Origin: Bidens hawaiensis
Lineage: Eukaryota > Streptophyta > Magnoliopsida > Asterales > Asteraceae
Assembly (NCBI GenBank): GCA_021521415.1
Contig: JAIQDT010000824.1
Span: 124,001-188,000, forward strand
Reading direction: 5' to 3'
DNA: 64,000 nucleotides
Of this stretch, positions 55,480 to 64,000 are shown piece by piece (position 1 is the stretch's first letter; the number at the start of each line of letters is the position of its first letter). The notes beneath the pieces are model-generated. The model saw nothing but the letters and a program-made list of their open reading frames with translations. It made no database searches and was not told the origin of the DNA. The translations under genes were made by a program, and so were the position numbers.

Positions 55480-58400
55480 TGTCACACCCCGACTAGCACA
55501 ATGCGGAAACGTAAAACGGGAATGTAACAGACACCTCTGGTATCAACAACATTGTTTATAAAGAAACATTACAAACTAATTTACAATATATTACATTTCA
55601 TTGTTCTATCATTGTTTTGCAGTCTAGGTGATACAAACAAAACTAGTTAGTTAACTATACGATCTTACTACTAACACCCTTGCTTTTATTCACATAGCAT
55701 CAACCACACACCTTGGACAGGTAACAGATCACCAAATCATTCCGATTTAGGTACACCTAAAAAGCAGTTTAAAACGGGTCAACTACTAGAGTTGGTGAGT
55801 TTCACGAGTTTCAAGAAAACAGTTATGAGTATTCACAAGTTAACACTTGTAATCATGATATAAGTATGTATGTAAATGATGAAATTATGCTAAGCTACAG
55901 TGAAACCTTGACTGTATGTGTTGCGTGCATCTATTTCCCACGCCCAATCAACCACTGTGGCCCCCTTTCCGCCAACAATATGCCCCAAGTAGCTATGTGT
56001 AACACTACATAGCGTGTTTTTGTATTAATGGTCATATGCAAACGGGGTAAAGTCTCAGCAACACATGCCGGCTCCGTTTGGGTTTGTCAAACCAATAGTA
56101 CTATTCACAAGCCACCGGCTCGAAGTTAATCACTTTGTTAGTGGGGACTTTCGTGTGTTAGCACTTAGATAATTCACATCAATACATGTTTCAGGTATGT
56201 ATATGTAATCAAACATGCTTTTCACCCCAAAAGTTCGTAAAACAGTTTAGAAGTGGGGTCATGAAACTCACTGTTTAGTAGATAATCAGTAGCTCGTCGG
56301 TTCAAGGTTTGTGTAACTTGTAATCACGGTTCCCTATAATCAATATTATAATAATATTAATATTTTAATATTATTATAATATCAATACTAAACTGGGCTG
56401 TATAACTAATCTGGGTATAGCTGGAACGCCCAGAAAGTGGCAATAGGCTTAGGTTGTGATGTTGTTCAATGTCTAATACTTAAAACCGAACTTGGCTCAG
56501 ATTCCCGTTTTCCCAGCTGGGCCAAGTTGTTCGTTTACACATTCAGAAAACAGTTATGGGTAAATAAGCTTGGGTAAATGTATTGGTTAATAAAATGATT
56601 AAGTTATAAAGAAAGATCACATATTGGGGTCCCGGATTAGCTACGGGGCCCGTTTCCGTTTATTCAGTTTGATTTGAGAAGAAACACGCACAATCTATCC
56701 AGATTGTCCAGGTTTCTCATAGAAAAGTTCGTTTTTCCTTAATTAATCCAAAAATATGATTTTTGATCACTCTTAGTGTTTTGATATTCCCGCAGGTTCG
56801 TTAGTCACGAACTTGCCGGTTTTTATAAAAACTGAATTTGTTTAATCTTCAAATTAGCATAATGAATTAACCGTTAATCATTAAATTATGAAAATTTAGC
56901 CACTTATCAATTAAAATATGTAGATTTTTATAAAAATATTTTTAGAATTATTTACTGATTTATTAATTTATAAAAATTCATTTTATCAGCTATATTTCGC
57001 TTGAAAATCGTCCGTTTATCCCAAACAATTTCCAAAAATTCCACAAAAATTCCTGAATACTCAAGTTATGTTCCAAAACATCCTGTATCGATTCCAGAAT
57101 GTAAAAAGCTCGTGCGATATTCTTTTCAGCCCAAATTCGGCTATAAAAATTCACACGAACGCATATGCACAAAACACCCTTAGAATTCTCCAAATGATCC
57201 CAAAATTTATATGTGATCAAAACACATTAAATATGAGTTCCCAGAAAAAGTCCATAATTTTTGAAGCATTTTAACTATATTTCCCCATTAAACGTCCCAA
57301 TTCGGTAATAAATTCACCAAATATTCTCGAATGATCGAAAAATTACCAAATTTGAACAGGGACTCAATGACATGGTCCCTTATGTCCCTGCTAAATTTCA
57401 TGACCCAAAAATATGCACATCACAACCTTAGCCTAAACAGCCCGTAAACGAGTGTTTCGGCATTACCTTAGCGGTTTTTGTTCGTTTTCGCCTTTCTAAT
57501 CAACTTTTCAAGCTCTTGTGCTCCTATGTTGGCTACATTCAAGTCCTATGTCACAAACCAAGCAATATTTCATCAACATAACAGCCCTCAACTTAGGGTT
57601 TTGGCTAGTGCAAAAAAACAAACTTTTGAACCGTAAAAATGTCGTTTCAACCTGTTAATCCATGTTTATGGCCAAAAAAAACTATCAAACCAGGTTCCTT
57701 ACCATGTGTATAATCAAAACATGTTTATGGACCATTTTTAGGATTTTTACATGGTTAGGAATAATTTTTGGCAATCAAACTATGTTTATTTGGTATTAAT
57801 CAATGTTAAACAAGTGTAAAAGTAGCTTATTTAAGTTGTTTACCTTAGGGTTTAGAAAGTTTATGGAAATTTTGGTTGCAGCTGCTTGAACCTCAACTTT
57901 TTATCAAATAGAATGAATAACCAATCTTAAGGAATTAGTTTTATAAAAAAAATGGGGGGTGGGGTGTGGATTGCGACCAGAAGGAAGGTTTGGCCCCCCT
58001 TGGGCCCATTTTGGCCCAAAAATCCGTTTTTACAAGTCCAAATAAGAAAAGCCCAGTCCAAATTTGGTTCGGGTTCATTTTTTGGCGCGAAAAACATATC
58101 GGGTGCGTTAAACAGTGCGAAAACGAGTGTTTTTCGGCTAGTTTTGTGTAAAATTATAAAAACATACTATATGTTTGTAAAAATCGAAATTATTTTCACG
58201 GATCGCTTAAAACATTTCAATTAAGTGTTTGGAAAGTCTTTTTCGGCTTAACGGATGATACAATTCTTGGTTTGTAACTATCTTTCGCGTTTAAATCTAT
58301 AGCGGGTAGTTAAACGAGCATGTTTTCGTTTAACTTGTTTGCTATCGAACTAAGGCCATATTACTAATATTTTAGCTTATATTAAACGTATATCACTTAT

Positions 58401-58542
58401 AGATGCCCCCCCCCCCCCCCGGGATATCTGGGTCATAACCCGACCCGTACGGTTAATCGCTCGTTTGTTACGCAAAAGGCGTTTATTTGCTTAATCGATA
58501 AATACGTACTGAGGTGTACCTTGTTTTGGCTCAAATGTCACA
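55480..58542 (-). mobile_element. 3' LTR of chromovirus I (3.06 kb)
   Basis: Minus strand TGTGACATTTGAGCC..CGGGGTGTGACA, 3063 bp, unusually long. Includes a run of about 18 C near 58406-58423 and AT-rich inverted stretches near 56335-56385. No coding. Frames in it are not real. Confidence 0.85.
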
Positions 58543-58556
58543 TTCTCCCCCCGTTA
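58543..58556 (-). other. Polypurine tract of chromovirus I
   Basis: Minus-strand AACGGGGGGAGAA next to the TG of the LTR. Confidence 0.8.
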
Positions 58557-58580
58557 GAAAATTTCGTCCCTGAAATTTGA

Positions 58581-59174
58581 TTATTCAACTTTGTCTTTAT
58601 TTGGAAAAAGGTGCGGGTATTTCTTTTTGAATTCGGATTTCCGCTCCCACGTAAATTCGGGTCCCCGTTCTGAATTCCACCGAACTTTGACTAGAGAGAT
58701 TTTGTTGTATCTTAATTGTTTTATTTTTCCCTCTAATATTTCCACCGGTTCTTCAACGAAGTTTAGTTTTTCGTTTATGTTTAAGTCTATTAATGGCACG
58801 ATTTCGGTTTCGTCAGTAAGGCACTTTTTCAGGTTTGATACGTGAAAGACATCGTGAATAGAGCTTAACTCCAGAGGTAATTTCAGTCAGTAAGCTACAG
58901 GACCGATCTTAGAAATTACTTCATACTGCCCAATGTATCGCGGAGCTAGTTTACCGGTTTTTCCGAATCGAATGACGCCTTTCCACGGGGATACCTTGAG
59001 GAATACTTTATCACCTATTTCAAAGGATAACGGCTTTCTGCGAACATCGGCGTAGCTTTTCTGTCGATCTCGGGCGACTTTCAATTTATTAGAAATTTTA
59101 CTGATTTTATCAGTGGTTTCTTGAATCAAGTCAGATCGTGTAATTTGGGTATCTCCCACCTCAGTCCAGCACAA
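58581..59174 (-). pseudogene. Chromovirus I integrase C-terminus with chromodomain
   Basis: Two frames. 59174-58887 has [30 protein letters not shown] and [13 protein letters not shown], the C-terminal domain after the catalytic core. 58799-58581 has VEILEGKIKQLRYNKI, VRWNSERGPEFTWERKSEF and KKYPHLF, a chromodomain-like tail that in this group targets integration to chromatin. A break separates them near 58885. Confidence 0.82.
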
Positions 59175-60110
59175 GGGTGATCTACATTTCCGCCCGTACA
59201 GCGCTTCATATGGTGCCGCCTAAATGCTACTGTGATAGCTATTGTTGTACGAAAATTCGACCAGTGGAAGATGTTGATCCCAGTTTCCACCGAAGTCTAG
59301 TACGCAAGCGCGAAGCAAATCTTCTAAGGTTTGAATGGTTCACTCAGATTGACCGTCAGTTTGGGGATGGTAGGCGGTGCTTAGGTCAATTCGGGTTCCC
59401 AAAGCTTCTTGTACGGCTTGCCAGAAACGAGAGGTGAAATGGCTATCACGATCAGAAATAATTGAAACGGATACGCCGTGTCGGGATACGATTTCATTTA
59501 TGTAAATGTGAGCAATTTTTTCGGTGGTGTAAGTGGTTCGGATTGGAAGAAAGTGTGCGGATTTGGTTAGTCGGTCAACTATCACCCATATAGCATCGTT
59601 TCCTCGGGAAGTTTTAGGGAGGTGTGTTACAAAATCCATGGTAATTTGTTCCCATTTCCATTGTGGTATTTTCGGTTGGTGCAACATTCCCGAAGGTTTT
59701 TGATATTCGGCCTTAACCCTCGCACAAGTTAAACATTTACCGACATATGTGGCTATATCCTTCTTCATACCGAGCCACCAATAACATTCCTTCAAGTCCT
59801 TGTACATCTTATCTGTTCCAGGGTGAATGGAGTATTTGGACTTATGGGCTTCGTCCATGATCAAGTTACGCAGTTTGCTGAGAGTGGGAATCCAAACTCG
59901 GTTTTTGTAGTATAGAATTTCGTCAGTTCTTTCCTCAAAGTTTTGTTCGGTCCCATGTAAGTTTTCATTTTCCAAGTGATCTCCTTTCAGAGCTTTGTTT
60001 TGAGCAATACGAATTTGTTCGGTGAGACTGGTTTTGACAATCATTCCAAGTGCTCGGACCTGTATTGGTTTGATCCTGTCTTTTCTACTCAAAGCATCTG
60101 CTACTATATT
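59175..60110 (-). pseudogene. Chromovirus I integrase, zinc and catalytic domains
   Basis: The zinc-binding part has HKSKYSIHPG, CYWWLGMKKDI and CLTCARVKAEYQ. The catalytic core has QITMDFVTHLPK (D), IWVIVDRLTKSAHF, SIISDRDSHFTS (D) and AYHPQTDGQSE (E). The open frame ends right after QSE at 59340, a stop where relatives continue; the remaining core lies out of frame below. Confidence 0.85.
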
Positions 60111-60880
60111 TTCCTTACTCGGATGTTATCGAATCTCACAGTCATAATCGTTCAACAGCTCTACCCATCTCCTCTGCCTCATGTTTAGTTCTTTCTGTTC
60201 GAAAATGTGCTATAGGCTCTTGTGGTCGGTGTATACTGTACATTTGGTGCCATACAAATAGTGCCTCCAGATCTTAAGTGCGAAAATAACCGCGCCCAGT
60301 TCCAAGTCATGGGTGGTGTAATTCTTCTCGTGCACCTTTAATTGTCAAGAAACGTATGCTATGACTTTATTTCTTTGCATTAGTACGCATCCTAAGCCTT
60401 TTCGGGATGCGTCACAATAAACTACCAGGTCATCAGTTCCCTCTGGAAGACTCAGTATCGGGGCTTGGCATAGTTTCTGTTTCAGCAATTGAAAAGCCAC
60501 TTCTTGTTCTTCTCCCCTCACATATGCGCGATCTTTTTGAGTCAAAAGGGTTAAAGGTTGGGCTATACTAGAAAAGTTAGCAATAAAGCGCCGATAATAA
60601 CCAACTAATCCCAAATATTGGCGGATTTCTTTCGATGACTTTGGGGCTTGCCAATTTTTGATGGCTTCAATTTTGCTCGGGTCTACATGGATTCCGTGTC
60701 GATTAACAACGTGCCCTAAAAATTGAACCTCTTGTAGCCAAAATTCACACTTTGATAATTTGGCATACAACTTTTCCTGCCTCAACAACTCCAAAATGGT
60801 TCGTAAGTGCTGATCGTGGTCCTCTTTGGTTTTCGAATATATCAAAATGTCATCAATAAACACGATAACGAATTTGTCAA
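60111..60880 (-). pseudogene. Chromovirus I reverse transcriptase (second half) and RNase H
   Basis: Begins in mid-RT with [18 protein letters not shown] (catalytic IDD), then [32 protein letters not shown] and RNase H motif [18 protein letters not shown]. The RNase H end is interrupted by stops near 60345 and 60128. The fingers and the first catalytic aspartate of RT are deleted. Confidence 0.87.
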
Positions 60881-60918
60881 GGTACTGAGGTGTACCTTGT
60901 TTTGGCTCAAATGTCACA
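60881..60918 (-). mobile_element. Stub of the 5' LTR of chromovirus I
   Basis: About 38 bp identical to the first bases of the 3' LTR (compare 58505-58542), joined at GTAC to RT coding sequence. The shared TAC at the join suggests a microhomology deletion. Confidence 0.85.
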
Positions 60919-60923
60919 AAAAA

Positions 60924-61780
60924 TGCAGGTGCAACATACCAAAGTTTGGTCAACATGATGTTTAAAGACCAACTGGGGGACACGATGAAAGTCTACATTG
61001 ATGATATAGTGGTAAAGTCAAGGAGGGCTGAGGATTATCTCAAAGACTTGGCAACAGCATTTGACATCCTGGATGAATAAAACATGAAGTTGAATCCAGC
61101 CAAGTGTCTTTTTGGGGTTAAAGCAGGAAAATTCCTTGGATACATGGTCACCAAAAGAGGAATAGAAGCAAGCCCTGAGCAAATCAAGGCCATACTAGAT
61201 ATCAAATCACCAAAGAACGTCAAAGATGTCCAAATATTGACCGGAAGAATTGCTGCTCTCAACAGATTCATCTCAAGATCTTCAGAGAAGTGTAAAGACT
61301 TCTATGATATCTTGAGGAAGAATCAAAAATTCGAATGGGGAGAGAAGCAAGAAAGAGCTCTGATATTCTTGAAGGAATACTTATCCTCAGCGCCACTCCT
61401 AATGAAGCCAGTTGATGGTGAACCATTATCCTTGTACTTAGCCGTTTCTGGGAGTGCAATAAGTGCTGTCTTGGTCAAAGATCATGAAGGTCAACAACAT
61501 CCAATATATTATGTAAGTAAAAGCCTACTAGATGCTGAATCCAGGTATTCTTATCTTGAAAAGTTAATTTTAGCACTTATAATGGCTTCTACTAAATTAA
61601 GACATTATTTTGAAACTCGTATTATCCATGTAAAAACTAACTATCCTATTAAGGTTGTTTTGAGAAAACCTGAAATGTCAGGAAGGATGGCAAAGTGGGT
61701 TGCGAAACTTAGTGCATACGATATACTGTATGAACTAAAGAGAACTCGAAGAAGTGGAAAAAGAAGTTCACCAATTGGAG
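60924..61780 (+). pseudogene. Element H reverse transcriptase (second half) and RNase H
   Basis: Resumes with MQVQ-type codons [16 protein letters not shown], then [19 protein letters not shown] (catalytic IDD). One stop at 61078 (ILDE*NMKLN). Then [32 protein letters not shown], and RNase [16 protein letters not shown] with [14 protein letters not shown]. The first RNase H aspartate appears replaced (LYLAVS), a loss often seen where a second RNase H is present. Confidence 0.85.
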
Positions 61781-62266
61781 ATCAAGGAAAGTTGGACCTT
61801 GCATACAGATGGTGCCTCCAACATAAGAGGAACAAGTCTTGGTATCCTGCTAAAATCGCCATAGGGGGACATTATACCTCTATCCATATCCTGTGAATTT
61901 CAAGCTACTAATAATGAGGCTGAATACGAAGCCTTAATAGCTGGTTTACAATTAGCTAAGGATATGAAGGTCAGGTATCTTCAAGTTTATGTTGATTCTT
62001 TGTTACTAGCTAACCATTTTAATGGCTCTTATGCAGTAAATGCAGAAAACTTAGCAAAATATTTAGAAATAGTTAAAAAATTAGCTATGTGTTTTGAAAC
62101 ATTTGATATAGTACAGGTACCAAGGGATGAGAATACTGAAGCAGATGCCTTAGCAAATTTAGCATCAGCTTTCAAGATACAAGACGATATCAAGATACCC
62201 ATCGTTCATATCTTGACTCCAGCAACAAAGGAGAACCATGAAGTCATGGAGACTTCGTTACCTTAA
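61781..62266 (+). pseudogene. Element H archaeal-type RNase H
   Basis: In the frame different from [21 protein letters not shown] (first D), ATNNEAEYEALIAGLQL (E), LQVYVDSLLLANHFNGSYAV (D) and VPRDENTEADALANLAS (D). All four catalytic acids are visible. This second RNase H is diagnostic of the Tat clade. Confidence 0.83.
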
Positions 62267-62299
62267 GACAAGCCAATATCCTGGACCAGTCCCATAATA

Positions 62300-63550
62300 C
62301 GGTATCTTCAGGATAACATGATCCCAGAAGGAGAAAATCCCAGAGCATTCCGAATGAAGGTAACCCAGTATATTATCCTTAATGATGTGTCGTATAGAAA
62401 ATCACTTGCAGGTCCATACTTGAGATGCTTGGAATATCAAGAAGCACAAGAAGTTCTCAAGGATATACATGAAGGTGATTGTGGAAACCACACCGGGGGC
62501 AGAGCCTTAGTATCCAAGATACTAAGGACAGGTTACTTCTGGCCAACAATGAAGAAGGACGCAATAAACTTCTCCAAAAAATGTGATGCTTGTCAAAGAC
62601 ACAGCAACATCTTACATCAACAAGCTGAACCATTATATCCTATCATATCCCCGTGGCTGTTTATGAAATGGGGGATGGATATTGTGGGAAAGCTGCCCAA
62701 GGCTCCTGGTGGAAAAGTCTTTATGCTTGCCATGACAGATTACTTCTCCAGGTGGATCGAAGCAGAAGCATTTGTCTAAGTTAAAGAAAAGGATGTGATC
62801 TCATTCATCAAACGTAATATCCTGACAAGATTTGGTATCCCGACAGAGATTGTTTGTGACAATGGATCACAGTTCATCGGTAGTAGAACAACCAGCTTTT
62901 GTGAAAGTTGGGGAATCAAGATGGTGACTTCGACTCCAGTACATCCTCAAGCTAATGGTCAAGCAGAATCTAATAACAAGATCATCAACAACAATTTGAA
63001 GAAGAAATTGGGATCCAAGAAGGGAAAATGGGCTAAAGAACTACCATTTGTTCTTTGGGCTGATAGGACCACTTCAAAAAATGCAACAGGACAAACACCT
63101 TTCTCTTTGGTGTTTGGGGCCGAAGCTGTTATCCCTACAGAAATGGTGATCTCCACAGCAAGAACCAGCATCCGAGATACTGAATCCAACAACCAAAGCC
63201 TTACTGAAGACCTGGATACCATTGATGAACTCAGAGATCTCGCCAGGATCAGAATTGCAGCATACCAACAAAGAATAGCCAAGTCCTACAACAAGAATAT
63301 CATAATTCGAAGATTCCAAGTAGGAGATATGGTATTAAGAAAAGCATTTCATAATACCACTAACCCGGCAGATGAAAAACAAGCTCCAAAGTGGGAAGGC
63401 CCTTACTTGATTGATTCGGAAGCAGTAAAAGGGGCCTATAGGTTAATCACTATGGAAGGTGATCCAATACCAAGAGCATGGAATGCTATCCACCTTAAGG
63501 CATATTTTTTTTTAGTCTCCTTAACTGTTATGGTCGTATCCTCAGGATAA
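62300..63550 (+). pseudogene. Element H integrase, one internal stop
   Basis: Zinc part: [31 protein letters not shown]. Core: [13 protein letters not shown] (D), EIVCDNGSQFIGS (D), HPQANGQAESNN (E). C-terminal part: YNKNIIIRRFQVGDMVLRKA and WEGPYLIDSEAVKGAYRL. A single TAA at 62777 (EAFV*VKEKD) splits an otherwise complete enzyme, and catalytic residues are intact on both sides. No chromodomain. Confidence 0.87.
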
Positions 63551-64000
63551 AGGTATGTCCCCTCATCTATTTTTACATATTTCTGTTATTATCTCTAAAT
63601 CAAATTTACTGACTTAAGCATCGGAGGGGTGTTAGCAGGCTAACACCCACCCCTCATCAAGAGCTTAGTGTTTTGCAGTTATCCTAAGGAAACTGATCAC
63701 CTCCCAAACGAATATTATATCCCTGATATCCCTCAAGGTTTAAAGGTCTTCACCTTTCCAACGAAAGCCAGGGGCGCACGAATATGATATCCCGGATATC
63801 TCAAATGGTTTAAAGGTCTTCACCTTTCTAACGACGCCTGGAGCACACGATGATTCGGGTATAGTTCAAGGTAGGCTGACCAGACCAGCTGACAATCCGT
63901 CTGTTGTTGGTTATATACCGAATCCTTAAGATAAAGTGGCAGACGTGTCACACAAACGGTTTATTACATATTCATGTTATCTAAGGTTTATAACATTTGC
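63551..64000 (+). other. 3' region of element H with hairpin and 70-bp tandem repeat
   Basis: Non-coding region before the (unseen) 3' LTR. Perfect palindrome GGGTGTTAGC-AG-GCTAACACCC at 63627-63648. Two ~70-bp direct repeats (63721-63790 and 63791-63860) each contain the small hairpin AAAGGTCTTCACCTTT. Confidence 0.7.

Larger units (their letters stand above)
55480..60918 (-). mobile_element. Ty3/gypsy chromovirus I (Tekay-like), internally deleted, TSD AAAAA
   Basis: Minus-strand element of 5439 bp. It starts TGTCACACCCC on the plus strand and ends AATGTCACA. The target duplication AAAAA is at 55475-55479 and 60919-60923, inside the RT of H. It keeps a full 3' LTR, polypurine tract, integrase with chromodomain, RNase H and half of RT. 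Its 5' LTR is cut to about 40 bp fused directly to RT, so promoter, primer-binding site, gag and protease are gone. Confidence 0.9.
51578..64000 (+). mobile_element. Ty3/gypsy Tat-lineage element H, nested in G, host of I
   Basis: LTR 51578-52327, primer-binding site, Gag, protease and RT up to 55479; chromovirus I interrupts; RT resumes at 60924 and runs through RNase H, archaeal-type RNase H and integrase to about 63550, with a long 3' region to the window edge. The 3' LTR lies outside. It has a handful of stops and frameshifts, fewer than G, consistent with being younger. Confidence 0.88.

Noticed and set aside
55480..58542. ORFs within the long LTR (for example 57952-58224)
   Set aside because: They are short, without domains, and inside an LTR identified by TG..CA ends, target duplication and polypurine tract.

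Overview
This is repeat-rich plant nuclear DNA. Most of the 64 kb is plant LTR retrotransposons (Ty1/copia and Ty3/gypsy) nested in one another. The rest is AT-rich intergenic sequence, short DNA transposons, one piece of mitochondrial DNA and two recognisable host genes. The host is a eudicot; Asteraceae is my impression from the style of the repeats and is not demonstrated.

Layout. 1-0.93 kb: ends of non-autonomous Helitrons. 1.07-12.56 kb: a minus-strand copia element (B) whose two LTRs bracket a plus-strand copia element (A, 2.44-9.75 kb) inserted in it. 13.1-14.0 kb: an intact minus-strand B3-domain gene. 15.05-15.6 kb: a dispersed repeat carrying a 57-bp-arm palindrome. 15.6-21.5 kb: a minus-strand copia remnant (E) that keeps gag but has lost nearly all of pol. 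22.9-23.8 kb: a tandem pair of about 470 bp. 24.5-26.8 kb: fragments of DNA transposons and of an LTR. 26.96-33.70 kb: a minus-strand copia-type element (F) with target-site duplication (TSD) AAAGG and no gag or pol; between its LTRs lies about 3.6 kb of mitochondrial DNA with an exon of nad2. 33.88-38.97 kb: a 5'-truncated minus-strand copia (D, same family as A), split by a 1.9-kb solo LTR (J, TSD ATAAG). 38.97-39.77 kb: a piece of a gypsy-type LTR. 41.7-44.6 kb: a minus-strand gene for a PsbP-domain thylakoid-lumen protein (PPD5-like) that lacks its central exon. 45.3 kb to the end: a three-level nest in which a decayed Tat-lineage gypsy element (G) is cut by a second Tat element (H), whose reverse transcriptase is cut by an opposite-strand chromovirus (I, TSD AAAAA). 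H runs off the right edge.

No retroelement here looks competent: each has stops, frameshifts, catalytic substitutions or large deletions. The B3 gene is the only apparently intact protein-coding gene. The observations most worth following are the mitochondrial segment held between LTRs, the PsbP gene with its core exon replaced by transposon-like sequence, the EF-hand-like loop beside the B3 domain, and the near-perfect palindrome near 15.4 kb. I found no operon, CRISPR array or tRNA gene.
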